Source: Mycobacterium sp. 852002-40037_SCH5390672 (lineage in GTDB: Bacteria > Actinomycetota > Actinomycetes > Mycobacteriales > Mycobacteriaceae). Taken from it: 64,000 nt of DNA. The position numbers and the translations under genes were made by a program. The stretch covers positions 109,700 to 173,699 of the forward strand of contig NZ_LZTA01000008.1 in assembly GCF_001665875.1 (NCBI RefSeq). The letters are read 5' to 3'. Shown here piece by piece: positions 28,341 to 36,850 of the stretch; within the stretch, counting starts at the first letter, position 1; every line of letters begins with the position of its first letter. The notes under the pieces are model-generated. The model saw only the letters and a program-made list of their open reading frames with translations. It searched no databases and was not told where the DNA came from.

Positions 28341-29123
28341 GTGGTGACGGTCGATCTCACCCAACGATTGGCGGGCCGCGTGGCTGTCGTCACCGGCGCC
28401 GGCGGCGGCATCGGGCTGGCCGCGGCGCGACGGATGCGCGCCGAGGGCGCCACCATCGTGGTGGGCGACATCGACGCCGACGCCGGTGGCGCGGCCGCCG
28501 ACGAACTATCCGGCTTGTTCGTGCCCACCGACGTGTCCGACGAGGGCGCGGTCAACGCCCTGTTCGACACCGCGGCGCAGGCCCACGGGCGCATCGACAT
28601 CGCGTTCAACAACGCCGGCATCTCACCACCCGAGGACGACCTCATCGAAAACACCGAACTGCCGGCGTGGCAACGCGTCCAGGACGTCAACCTCAAGTCG
28701 GTGTACCTGTGCTGCCGGGCTGCCTTGCGGTACATGGTTCCCGCGCAGCAAGGTTCGATCATCAACACGGCGTCGTTCGTCGCCGTCCTGGGGTCGGCGA
28801 CCTCGCAGATCTCCTACACCGCATCCAAGGGCGGGGTGCTGGCCATGTCACGCGAGCTGGGTGTGCAGTTCGCCCGGCAAGGCATCCGGGTGAACGCGCT
28901 GTGCCCCGGGCCGGTCAACACCCCGCTGCTGCAAGAGCTTTTCGCCAACGACCCCGAACGGGCCGCGCGCCGGCTGGTGCACGTGCCGGTGGGCCGCTTC
29001 GCCGACCCCGACGAAATCGCCTCAGCGGTAGCGTTTTTGGCCAGCGACGACGCGTCATTCATCACCGCTTCGACGTTCATGGTCGACGGCGGGATCAGCG
29101 CGGCCTATGTCACCCCGATTTAG
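28341..29123 (+). CDS. short-chain dehydrogenase/reductase
   Basis: This 260-residue oxidoreductase is the orthologue of Rv2857c. Classical SDR motifs: VAVVTGAGGGIGLAAARRMR, then FNNAGISPPED, catalytic Ser in INTASFVAV and YTASKGGVLAMSREL. It starts at GTG 28341 directly after the aldC stop and ends the glnA4 operon. The substrate is unknown; one guess is that it supplies an oxidation step for a hydroxyl-bearing intermediate. Its 3' end overlaps the convergent PPE gene by 4 nt. Confidence 0.88.
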   Translation: MVTVDLTQRLAGRVAVVTGAGGGIGLAAARRMRAEGATIVVGDIDADAGGAAADELSGLFVPTDVSDEGAVNALFDTAAQAHGRIDIAFNNAGISPPEDDLIENTELPAWQRVQDVNLKSVYLCCRAALRYMVPAQQGSIINTASFVAVLGSATSQISYTASKGGVLAMSRELGVQFARQGIRVNALCPGPVNTPLLQELFANDPERAARRLVHVPVGRFADPDEIASAVAFLASDDASFITASTFMVDGGISAAYVTPI

Positions 29124-30073
29124 CCACCGTACTCATTGGCCGCCTGTGAGCCGGGCGCCTCGCTGACCGCGACCAGGCGGATGGGCTCGCCAGCCCGGTC
29201 CCCGCGCAACCGCTCCATCATCGGGGCGGCGGCCGACCAGGCGCGCGGCACCGACAGCGCGCCGAGCGGTGTCGCGCGGCCGAAGCGCGTGTTCACGCTG
29301 TTAGTGCCGGCCGGCTTTGGGAAGAGCGATTGCAGGGCCGCCGTCTTGTTCAAGGAATTCAGGTTGCCGATCGCGAAATCTGACGGCGCGGTCACCGAAT
29401 TCAATTTCGACAGCGACACGGTCACCGGGGAAAGGGACGCTTCGATCGTTTTCAGTGGCGAAGACGACAGATGTCGGAGAGCGTCGGGTATCGCCGACAT
29501 CACGTCGCCGCCGGCCGACACGACGTCCGGCGCCGACTGCAGGGCCCAATTAGGTTTGGCCACAACGGTATTGCCGGGCGGAGCGGGGAAGGGAGTGATC
29601 GTCGCGGCACCGACCGCTGCCCCGGCGTAGGCGTACATGGCGTCGGCGTTTTGCGCCCACATCGCGTCGTACTCGGCATCGACGTTCGCGATCGTCGTGC
29701 TGTTGTGGCCCAGACAATTCGTCGACACCAGCGACCTTCGTTGCGTGCGGTTGGCCGTGATCGCCGATGGCGGCACCGTTGCCGTGAAGGCCGACTGGTG
29801 CGCTTCGGCCGCCGCCTCGAGCTGGTAGGCCGTGTGCTCGCTTCGGGCTGCGACGGCGTCGAGCCAGTCAACGTACAGTGCGGCGGCTTCGGTGAGCGGG
29901 CTCTCGTGGCCGCACGCCAGCTTTGCCGTCACCGCCCGGTAGTCGGCCGCCGCGGTGAAGAGCCGCGTTGCCAACGTGTCCCACGCCGCGGCGGCGCGCT
30001 TCATCGATCCCGGGCCGGGGCCCGAGTACATCAGCCCGGAGTTGATTTCCGGAGGTAGCGTCGCGAAATCCAT
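29120..30073 (-). CDS. PPE family protein, SVP subgroup
   Basis: This 317-residue protein starts MDFATLPPEINSGLMYSGPG, the diagnostic Pro-Pro-Glu opening; the PPE domain covers about 1-165. Near the C-terminus LGALSVPRAWSAA contains the SVPxxW motif of PPE-SVP proteins. Such proteins are normally exported by ESX (type VII) systems as a dimer with a PE protein, but no PE gene or ESX gene is nearby, so its partner must be elsewhere. The segment after the PPE domain is Ser/Ala-rich without long repeats. Confidence 0.92.
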   Translation of the reverse strand: MDFATLPPEINSGLMYSGPGPGSMKRAAAAWDTLATRLFTAAADYRAVTAKLACGHESPLTEAAALYVDWLDAVAARSEHTAYQLEAAAEAHQSAFTATVPPSAITANRTQRRSLVSTNCLGHNSTTIANVDAEYDAMWAQNADAMYAYAGAAVGAATITPFPAPPGNTVVAKPNWALQSAPDVVSAGGDVMSAIPDALRHLSSSPLKTIEASLSPVTVSLSKLNSVTAPSDFAIGNLNSLNKTAALQSLFPKPAGTNSVNTRFGRATPLGALSVPRAWSAAAPMMERLRGDRAGEPIRLVAVSEAPGSQAANEYGG

Positions 30074-30197
30074 TACAGCCTCTGCCTGACTGCGGTATGA
30101 GTTGTGCCCGAAAACATGAGGAGTCCTCTTTCACGAGATAGCCACGGGGGTTACAAGCCGTTGGGCGATTACGTGTTGCGGAAAACGGGCGCAGCCC

Positions 30198-30656
30198 TCA
30201 GCGGCGGGCGACGCAGATCTGGGTCAAGATATCTCGATCGGACGGAATGGCCGCGGGTGCACGGGATTGGACGCCGCCGGGCGCAAACCCTATCGGGATG
30301 AACGACAACGACGCCGGCGTGAGCATCGATTGTGGTGACAAGCGGTTCCACAGCTGGGGCCGTTCCTTCGTCGCCCAGGTGCTGTGGAACGGCTTGTTGT
30401 TGGTTTTGTTGGCCGGCGCCGCGGACCGCGAAATCGCCAGGGCGGGCGGGCTACTGGCTGACGGGCGACCGGGCGTCGGCCCGGCGGACGCGCCGATGTT
30501 TCCCGCGGACCACGCCGCGGGCTCCGGCAGCGCCGTCGCGGCGAAGCCGGATCGCAGCGCCGAGCCGGTGATCAGGGCGACGAACACCCCCAGCGCTGCG
30601 ACAGTCGCGATGGCCCGCTGCCATCGCCGAGTGTCGCCAACACCCCGGAACATCAC
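30198..30656 (-). CDS. possible small secreted protein, uncertain
   Basis: I do not recognise this 152-residue frame. It starts GTG-ATG and its N-terminus looks like a Sec signal peptide (RRWQRAIATVAALGVFVALI then GSALRSGFAATA). The first 45 codons have GC-rich third positions typical of genes here; the second half (AISRSAAPANKTNNKPFHST onward) looks less gene-like and may be frameshifted. An overlapping plus-strand frame (30247-30789) competes with it. Together with its flanks this is the only non-backbone gap over 600 nt (30074-30760). Confidence 0.35.
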   Translation of the reverse strand: MMFRGVGDTRRWQRAIATVAALGVFVALITGSALRSGFAATALPEPAAWSAGNIGASAGPTPGRPSASSPPALAISRSAAPANKTNNKPFHSTWATKERPQLWNRLSPQSMLTPASLSFIPIGFAPGGVQSRAPAAIPSDRDILTQICVARR

Positions 30657-30760
30657 AGTGCACCGAATGTATAACGCCGAACCTGGTGAACGGTTCCAGC
30701 GAGCTGTGAACTCAATCCGAGTCTGTTGTGTATTTCCGCACGTAGCGCGCTTGTCGACGG

Positions 30761-31609
30761 TCAGTGATCGGCAGGACGGGGATCGATGAGCTCGTTGAAG
30801 TCGGCGACGGAGTGAATGCCGTGGACATAGCTGAACGACCCTTGATCGAGCACTTCATGTGCGGCACGCACGACGGCGGTCAGCCCGGTGCGGCAAAACG
30901 AGGTGCCGATCGACACCCTGCGCACCCCGAAATCCTTGAGCTGGGCGAGGGTGAAGCGGGTCGGCCCGAACCCGGCAACGTAGTTAAACGGTTTGGTGAC
31001 GCTGCTGCAGGCCAGGCGCAGCGCCGCTTCGTCGGGCAGGCCGGGCGCGTACAGGACATCGGCGCCGGCCGCTTCAAAAGCCTGCAGCCGCGACACCGTG
31101 TCGTCGAGGTCGGGCCGCCCGCGGATGAAGTTCTCCGAGCGGGCGGTCAAAGTGAAGGGGTAGGGCAGCGCTCGGGCGGCTTCCACGGCGGCCTGAATGC
31201 GCTCGATCGCCAGCTCACGCGCGAAGATCGGCGCGTCGGAGTCATAGGTCGCGTCTTCGATCGAGGCCCCGGCCAGACCGGCCTCACCCGCCCGGCGCAC
31301 GGTTTCGGCCACCGCCTCGGGGGCCTCGCCGAATCCGTTCTCCAGATCCGCGGTCACCGCAAGGGCTGTCGCCCCGACGATGGTGCGGGCGTGTTCGAGC
31401 GCTTCGTCCCTGCTGACCGCGCCGTCACCGTCACGTCTGCCCAATGAGAACGCCAGGCCGGCACTGGTGGTCGCCAGTGCTTGGAACCCGAGGTTCGCGA
31501 ACAACCGGGCGGTTCCGATGTCCCAGGGATTGGGGAGCACGAGGATCTCGTCGCCGGTGTGGAGGCGACGGAATTGTTCGCCGCGACGGGTCCGTTCGGT
31601 GTCATCCAT
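30761..31609 (-). CDS. isocitrate lyase/PEP mutase family enzyme
   Basis: This 282-residue protein belongs to the ICL/PEPM superfamily that makes or breaks C-C or C-P bonds in alpha-oxo-acid substrates using Mg2+. Visible motifs: NPWDIGTARLFANLGFQALA, TADLENGFGEAPEAVAETVR, ASIEDATYD and LTARSENFIRG. It lacks the KKCGH loop of true isocitrate lyases, so it is more like the oxaloacetate decarboxylase/PEPM-like group; the substrate is unknown. It lies downstream of the phosphodiesterase on the same strand (63 nt). Confidence 0.8.
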   Translation of the reverse strand: MDDTERTRRGEQFRRLHTGDEILVLPNPWDIGTARLFANLGFQALATTSAGLAFSLGRRDGDGAVSRDEALEHARTIVGATALAVTADLENGFGEAPEAVAETVRRAGEAGLAGASIEDATYDSDAPIFARELAIERIQAAVEAARALPYPFTLTARSENFIRGRPDLDDTVSRLQAFEAAGADVLYAPGLPDEAALRLACSSVTKPFNYVAGFGPTRFTLAQLKDFGVRRVSIGTSFCRTGLTAVVRAAHEVLDQGSFSYVHGIHSVADFNELIDPRPADH

Positions 31610-31672
31610 AACCAGTCCGATCTGGGGAGTCTGCCCGCAGGTGTATCACCGGCCACCGACAACCTGCGGGTG

Positions 31673-32797
31673 CTACGGCCCGAAAACGATGAGCGGAATT
31701 GCCATCTCCGCCGCGGTGGCTCCGCCGTGGAAGCCGACCAGACGAGCCGTCTCCGGCGGCTCATGCGCGCTGGCCAGCACCGCCGTGTCGCCAGAACAGA
31801 TGACCACCACATCGCCGAGCCGCTCCAGATGTTGCTCGGCGACCGGCCCGAACATGCCGGTGGCCACCGCCTGCTCGCGGCGGTACACACTGGCCCGGCC
31901 GTCCAGCAGCTCGCCCCAAACGGCTTGCACGTCCGGCGCGGCGCCCGGCTCGGCATGCAGGTACCGCACCCGCGGCTCACCCGCCACCACCCGGATGCCC
32001 TCGCCCAGCCGCGGGTCGGTGTCGAGGTCGATACGCGTCTCGGGTGGCACATTGAGGCCGCCATGGTCGGCGGTCACCAGCAGCGCCGCGTTCGACGGCA
32101 GCCCGTCCAGCACGCGCGACAACAGTGCATCGACGTTCGCCGCCGCGGCATGCCATTGCGGTGAGCCGATACCGAACACATGGGCGGCGGTGTCGAGTTC
32201 GGCGGTGTAGCCGTACACCAGCCCGGGCGCCGCGCGCAGCTCATCGATCACCAGCCGCGCGTAGTCATCGCTGGGTTTGATCGGGTGGAATTCGGCGCCG
32301 CGGTACGCGGCTTCGGTCAGTCCGCTGCCGAGGAAGAGCGCCGGCAGCAAGGCGCGAGCGCTGATGCCGGCCGCCTTGAGCCGCTCGAACCAGGTCGGCA
32401 GCGGCTGCCACACGGCGGGGGGCGGGTCATCGCGCCACCGGACGTGGTTGAGCACCCGATCGGTGCCGGGCACCCGCAGCGTGAAGCCCAGAATCCCGTG
32501 CTCGCCGGGCGGTGCGCCGGTGCCCAGCGACACCAGGCTGGTCGGCGTGGTCGACGGGAAGGTGCAGTCCAGTTGGGTCAGCCGCCCCGTGCCGCTGGTC
32601 AGCACCGAGGCGAGCAGGGGCGCACTGCCGGCCAGCTGCGGAAGCAGATGCCATCCCAGCCCGTCGACGAGCACCACCAGCACCCGGTCGATCCGCTCGG
32701 TGCCGATGCAGTCCGTCACCGCCAGCTTGTCGACGGCGTCCCGGACTCCTAGCAGGGCGGCCGCGGCGGGAAGGACGTCGCAGAGAGAACCGAGCAC
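31673..32797 (-). CDS. alkaline-phosphatase-superfamily phosphodiesterase
   Basis: This 374-residue protein resembles type I phosphodiesterases/nucleotide pyrophosphatases. Metal and nucleophile regions: VLVVLVDGLGWHLLP (Asp), STTPTSLVSLGTGAPPGEHG (Thr nucleophile), LDTAAHVFGIGS (Asp/His), LLVTADHGG (Asp-His), and a late GFHGG. No signal peptide is evident, so it is probably cytoplasmic. It starts at GTG 32797, 21 nt after the DUF6390-like gene, at the downstream end of the hydrogenase array. A link to hydrogenase function is only positional. Confidence 0.8.
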   Translation of the reverse strand: MLGSLCDVLPAAAALLGVRDAVDKLAVTDCIGTERIDRVLVVLVDGLGWHLLPQLAGSAPLLASVLTSGTGRLTQLDCTFPSTTPTSLVSLGTGAPPGEHGILGFTLRVPGTDRVLNHVRWRDDPPPAVWQPLPTWFERLKAAGISARALLPALFLGSGLTEAAYRGAEFHPIKPSDDYARLVIDELRAAPGLVYGYTAELDTAAHVFGIGSPQWHAAAANVDALLSRVLDGLPSNAALLVTADHGGLNVPPETRIDLDTDPRLGEGIRVVAGEPRVRYLHAEPGAAPDVQAVWGELLDGRASVYRREQAVATGMFGPVAEQHLERLGDVVVICSGDTAVLASAHEPPETARLVGFHGGATAAEMAIPLIVFGP

Positions 32798-32818
32798 CGG
32801 GCCAGTCTGGCGTCGAAA

Positions 32819-33559
32819 CTAGGTGCGCGCCAGTCGGTGGCCGGTCACCAGCAGCTGCCGGTTCGTGCTGTCGGTCAGCGCACAAAGCTGGGCCGGCGAC
32901 AGCCGGCCGCACAACCGGCCCCAGTGCACCGCCACCACATCGCCGACGGCCACATCGGGCACCGCGCTGTACCCGTCGGCCCACACCTCGAGCACCCGCG
33001 CCGACGGCTTCGACAGCGTCAGCGCCTGACCGTCCCAGGCCAGTCTCCGGCACAACACCTCGACACGGTCTCCATCGCGGGAAAGCACTGTCCCAGAGGT
33101 GATTCGGCAGTTATCCAGCACACTCAGCGGCTGCTCAACCACACCGCGGCCCAAAAAGCGCGTCCACGGATATACCCCGAACACGTGGAAGCAGTGATTG
33201 CCGGCGGCCTCGCACGCCAGGTCCGGCGTGAGATGTGACCAGTAACGGCCCGCCTGCGGGCCGATGATCGCCAACAAGGCGTCGAAGAACTTCCGGGACT
33301 CCAGCTTCGCCGCCACACCGCCGCCGAGCCAATACGATTCGACCAGCCGGTAATCCAGCGGGTCAGCGATCCCGGTCAACTCCGACAGGACCCGCAGATA
33401 CGGCCACGCCCCGGAAAATCCGGTCGCCGCCCTACGCACGTCGGCGACCGATCCGTCCCGCAGGGTCGCACCCAGCGGCGGACCGCAATAGCCGAGCGCG
33501 TTGGGCGCGTAGGCGTAGCGGGCGAACATCTCCGCGCCGCGGGCATCCGGATCGGCCAA
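32819..33559 (-). CDS. DUF6390-like hydrogenase-locus protein
   Basis: This 246-residue protein has unknown function; I recall DUF6390-type proteins beside hydrogenase genes. It opens with ARYAYAPNALGYCGPP and contains an SYWLGGG motif, NHCFHVFGVYPWTRFLG and VAVHWGRLCGRLSP. Conserved Cys and His could bind metal. A TTG at 33559, 3 nt after the hypD stop, gives the longest form; ATG 33529 (MFARYAYAP) is a plausible alternative. Position right after hypD suggests a maturation or quality-control role. Confidence 0.7.
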   Translation of the reverse strand: MADPDARGAEMFARYAYAPNALGYCGPPLGATLRDGSVADVRRAATGFSGAWPYLRVLSELTGIADPLDYRLVESYWLGGGVAAKLESRKFFDALLAIIGPQAGRYWSHLTPDLACEAAGNHCFHVFGVYPWTRFLGRGVVEQPLSVLDNCRITSGTVLSRDGDRVEVLCRRLAWDGQALTLSKPSARVLEVWADGYSAVPDVAVGDVVAVHWGRLCGRLSPAQLCALTDSTNRQLLVTGHRLART

Positions 33560-33562
33560 AAA

Positions 33563-34702
33563 TCACCCCCGCCCGGACTGGCCCACCAGCTTGACCGCGT
33601 CCCGGTGCATGCGGCCGAAGTTGTAGTAGGCCGCACACGCCCCTTCCGGTGAGACCATGCACGTCCCGATCGGGGTCTCGGGAGTGCAAGCGGTGCCGAA
33701 AACCTTGCATTCCCAAGGCTTGAGCACACCCTTGAGCACCTCGCCGCACTGACAGGCCTTCGGGTCGGCGACCCGCACGCCGGGCATCGCGAACCGCAGC
33801 TCGGCGTCGAATTCGGCGAAGTCGTCGTGCAGCCGCAGGGCGCTTTGGGAGATGAAACCCAGCCCGCGCCATTCGAAGTGCGGACGCAGCGCAAACACCT
33901 TGCCCATCAGCGCCAGTGCCGCGGGGTTGCCGTGCTCGGGTACCACGCGCTTGTATTGGTTCTCCACCTCGCAGCGGCCCTCGCGGATCTGGCGCAGCAG
34001 CATCGCGACGGAGGCCAGGATGTCCAGCGGCTCGAAACCGGCCACCACCAACGGCTTTCGATACACCTCGGGAACGAACCGGTAGGGCCGGTTGCCCACC
34101 ACGGTGGACACGTGCCCGGGGCCGATGAAACCCGACAGCCGCAGGTCCGGTGACTCCAGGATGGCCCTGATGGGCGGCACGATCGTGACGTGGTTGCAGA
34201 ACACGCTGAAGTTGGGCAGGCCCAGCTCGCGCGCCCGCATGCACGTCACCGCGGTCGACGGCGCGGTCGTCTCGAAACCGATGGCGAAGAACACCACCTG
34301 CTTGTCAGGGTTGTCGACCGCGATCTTCAACGCATCCAGCGGCGAATAGACGAAGCGCACGTCGGCTCCGCGGGCCTTGGCGTCCAGCAGGCTGCCGTGC
34401 GAGCCGGGCACCCGCATCATGTCCCCGAAGCAGGTGAAGATCACGTCGGGCTGGCCCGCCAGCCACATCGCGTCGTCGATGCGTCCCATCGGGATCACGC
34501 AAACCGGGCAGCCCGGGCCGTGCACCAGCTCGACGTTGTCGGGCAGCAGGTGTTCGATGCCGTGCCGGTAGATGGTGTGCGTGTGCCCGCCGCACACCTC
34601 CATGAACTTGAACTCCTCACCGCCGGTCCCGGCCAGATGCTCGATGGCCACCAGCAGCTTGCGCGCCGCGGCCGGGTCGCGGAATTCGTCAACGAATTTC
34701 AT
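33563..34702 (-). CDS. hypD: hydrogenase maturation factor HypD
   Basis: HypD is the [4Fe-4S] scaffold on which, with HypC, the Fe(CN)2CO group of [NiFe] hydrogenase is assembled. The 379-residue protein has EFKFMEVCGGHTHTIYRHG, HGPGCPVCVIPMGRID, FCNHVTIVPPIR and the C-terminal cluster region ACQCGEVLKGVLKPWECKVF followed by GTACTPETPIGTC. I chose ATG 34702 after AGGAG; the open frame continues upstream but is not HypD-like. hypC lies 14 nt upstream. Confidence 0.96.
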   Translation of the reverse strand: MKFVDEFRDPAAARKLLVAIEHLAGTGGEEFKFMEVCGGHTHTIYRHGIEHLLPDNVELVHGPGCPVCVIPMGRIDDAMWLAGQPDVIFTCFGDMMRVPGSHGSLLDAKARGADVRFVYSPLDALKIAVDNPDKQVVFFAIGFETTAPSTAVTCMRARELGLPNFSVFCNHVTIVPPIRAILESPDLRLSGFIGPGHVSTVVGNRPYRFVPEVYRKPLVVAGFEPLDILASVAMLLRQIREGRCEVENQYKRVVPEHGNPAALALMGKVFALRPHFEWRGLGFISQSALRLHDDFAEFDAELRFAMPGVRVADPKACQCGEVLKGVLKPWECKVFGTACTPETPIGTCMVSPEGACAAYYNFGRMHRDAVKLVGQSGRG

Positions 34703-34716
34703 TGCCGCTCCTAGGG

Positions 34717-34989
34717 TCAGATAATGGCCGACGAGTCGAAGGCTTGCATTTCGACTGCGTAGGTGTCGCCGAGTTTTTTGATGGCGGCCAAGGTCAGCAG
34801 CGCCTCGGTTTCGTCGATCTTGGCCATCGCGAACCCGACGTGCACCAGCACCCAGTCGTCCGGTGCGGGCATGTCGTTTTCCAGCAGCCGCACGCTGATG
34901 GTCCGCTGCACGCCGCTGACGTCCACCTTCGCCAAACAATTGGCAGCATCGGTGATTTCGACGATCCGGCCCGGAATTCCCAGACACAT
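34717..34989 (-). CDS. hypC: HypC-type hydrogenase chaperone (copy 2)
   Basis: This 90-residue chaperone starts with the invariant MCLGIPGRIVEI; Cys2 binds the iron during cofactor assembly and contacts HypD and the immature large subunit. The body (VRLLENDMPAPDDWVLVHVG, FAMAKIDETEA) is typical. It is cotranslated with hypD. The ATG follows GGGGAG. A second complete HypC is encoded at 39964-40230, and a HypC-like module ends the 36847-37587 protein. Confidence 0.95.
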   Translation of the reverse strand: MCLGIPGRIVEITDAANCLAKVDVSGVQRTISVRLLENDMPAPDDWVLVHVGFAMAKIDETEALLTLAAIKKLGDTYAVEMQAFDSSAII

Positions 34990-35013
34990 GAGAGTTATCT
35001 CCCCTCTCTCCTC

Positions 35014-35058
35014 GTGGCCACCCGCTGCGCCCGGCTCCGCCGTGCTCGCGATCGCCAC
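35014..35058. repeat. single diverged copy of the 55-bp repeat in the hyp operon
   Basis: GTGGCCACCCGCTGCGCCCG starts a 45-nt match to the unit at 59084-59248 and it ends GCGATCGCCAC. It fills most of the 74-nt gap between hypE and hypC2. The outer ends GTGGC...GCCAC pair, so the RNA could fold as a hairpin inside the transcript. Confidence 0.75.
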
Positions 35059-35063
35059 GTCTT

Positions 35064-36176
35064 CTAACAGATTCGCGGTAACGGATCCCCGACGAGCATG
35101 TCGACGATCCGGGTGCCGCCGAAGCCGGTGCGCAGCACGACGGCTTCGGCGGGTTCGGTGACGATTTCCCCGACCTCGGCCGCCTCGGCGCCCAATGGAT
35201 GTGAGCGCAGCGCGTCCAGCCCGGCCTGGGCCTCCTGTGGCGCGACGACGGCGACGAACTTGCCCTCGTTGGCGACATACAGCGGATCGATGCCGAGCAG
35301 CTCGCAGGCGCCATTGACCATGGGCGCCACCGGGAGCCGCGCCTCTTCGAGCAGTACCCCGAGGCCGCAGGCCTGGGCCAACTCGTTGCACACGGTGCCG
35401 ACTCCGCCGCGCGTCGCATCACGCATCCATCGGGTGGACGGGGCGGCCGCCATCAACAGCTCCACCAACGGGCTCACCGACGCGGTGTCGGAGGCGATGT
35501 CGGCCTCGATGGCCAGATCGCCCCTGGCGAGCATCACCGCCATGCCGTGGTCACCCATCGACCCCGACAACAGCACCTTGTCTCCGGCACGCACCGACTG
35601 CGCCGACAGCACCCGGCCCGCCGGGATGACACCGGTTCCGGCGGTGGTGATGAACAGTCCGTCGGCCGCGCCCCTGGGTACCACCTTGGTGTCGCCGGTG
35701 ACGATCTGCACGCCGGCGGCCGTGGCCGCCGCGGCCATGTCGGCGACGATCTCCTTCAATTCGGCGATCGGGAAACCCTCTTCGAGCACGAATGCCGCCG
35801 AGATCCAGGACGGGACGGCGCCGGCCACCGCCAGGTCGTTGCAGGTGCCGTGGATGGCGAGTTCACCGATGGACCCCCCGGGGAACCGGCGGGGCTGCAC
35901 CACAAACGAATCCGTCGACATCGCCACCCGCTCGCCGCTGGGCAAGGCCAGGACGGCGCCGTCGCCCAGCGACTCGAGCAGCGGGTTACGAAACGCCTCC
36001 ACGAACACGGCGTCCACCAGTGCCGCGGACGCCTTGCCGCCGGCCCCGTGCGCCAGGGTCACATGGTCATCGAGCAGCCGGGGGCGCCGCCGCCGGAACG
36101 ACTCGATCCGCTCGATCACGTCGCCTTCGCCGAACCGCGGTCCCGACGAAAGGTATTCACCCGCCGGCTTGTTCAT
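35064..36176 (-). CDS. hypE: hydrogenase maturation factor HypE
   Basis: HypE dehydrates a C-terminal thiocarboxamide to thiocyanate, the source of the CN ligands. The 370-residue protein has an AIR-synthase-like fold: LAHGAGGKASAALV, TDSFVVQPRRFPGGSIGELA, GTCNDLAVAGAVP, and GMGDHG-like SGSMGDHGMAVM. It ends in the required PRIC, with the acceptor Cys370 last. ATG 36176 overlaps the upstream SIS-gene stop by 4 nt, so translation is coupled. Confidence 0.96.
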   Translation of the reverse strand: MNKPAGEYLSSGPRFGEGDVIERIESFRRRRPRLLDDHVTLAHGAGGKASAALVDAVFVEAFRNPLLESLGDGAVLALPSGERVAMSTDSFVVQPRRFPGGSIGELAIHGTCNDLAVAGAVPSWISAAFVLEEGFPIAELKEIVADMAAAATAAGVQIVTGDTKVVPRGAADGLFITTAGTGVIPAGRVLSAQSVRAGDKVLLSGSMGDHGMAVMLARGDLAIEADIASDTASVSPLVELLMAAAPSTRWMRDATRGGVGTVCNELAQACGLGVLLEEARLPVAPMVNGACELLGIDPLYVANEGKFVAVVAPQEAQAGLDALRSHPLGAEAAEVGEIVTEPAEAVVLRTGFGGTRIVDMLVGDPLPRIC

Positions 36177-36850
36177 GCGGCCCCCAACCCTTCTTGGTCG
36201 GCTCCGAGGCATTCGTGGACGGCCGACCACAACTGGTAACCCAGCAGCGCTTGCGATTCCTGAATCCGGTGCACGCTTTGCGAACGAACGACGAAGCAGG
36301 CGTCCACATTTCGGTTGTTCACAAAGGCGCCGCCGTCATAGCCGCCGAAACCGATGGTGTACAGGCCGCGCTGGCGTGCCTCGGCCAGTGCGGTCAGCAG
36401 GTTGGGTGAATTCCCACTGGTCGACATCGCGATCGCGATGTCGCCCTCCTTCGCGCGGGCGATCAGTTGCCGGGCGAACACGAGCTCGAATCCGACGTCG
36501 TTGCCCAGTGCGGTCAGGATCGCCTGATCGGCGGTCAACGACCACGCCGGCAGGGGCTTGCCGAGCGGTGGCCGCGCGAACAACCTCGCCAGCGTGGTGC
36601 AGTCGGTGCAGCTGCCGCCGTTGCCGAAGGTGAACATCCGTCCACCGGCGACGAATCGGCGCGCCAGCTCGGAGGCGGCCGTCGCCAGCAGGTCGGCGTT
36701 GGCCTCCAGCGTGGAACGCCGCAACGCCAGGCTTTCGGACGCTTTGGCTTGGGCGGACGCGGCCAGGTCGGCGAGCAAGGCCGACGGGTCGTCTTCCTCG
36801 GCGTCGATGAACGGGTACAAGAAGTTGGTGGGTTCGTCGCTGGGGCTCAT
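36173..36850 (-). CDS. SIS-domain protein, GmhA/phosphoheptose-isomerase-like
   Basis: This 225-residue protein has a sugar-isomerase (SIS) domain: FVAGGRMFTFGNGGSCTDCT, GDIAIAMSTSGNSPNLLTAL and YTIGFGGYDGGAF. GmhA converts sedoheptulose 7-phosphate to a heptose phosphate, but a sugar role is doubtful here because the gene lies between the SIS-HypC fusion and hypE with overlapping ends. SIS genes in actinobacterial hydrogenase operons have been annotated before without a defined job. The small C-terminal helix may mediate assembly with the neighbour. Confidence 0.8.
   Translation of the reverse strand: MSPSDEPTNFLYPFIDAEEDDPSALLADLAASAQAKASESLALRRSTLEANADLLATAASELARRFVAGGRMFTFGNGGSCTDCTTLARLFARPPLGKPLPAWSLTADQAILTALGNDVGFELVFARQLIARAKEGDIAIAMSTSGNSPNLLTALAEARQRGLYTIGFGGYDGGAFVNNRNVDACFVVRSQSVHRIQESQALLGYQLWSAVHECLGADQEGLGAA

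Noticed and set aside
34703..35422. Upstream extension of the hypD frame
   Set aside because: The extra 240 codons overlap hypC and hypE out of frame and show no homology; ATG 34702 with AGGAG fits HypD.
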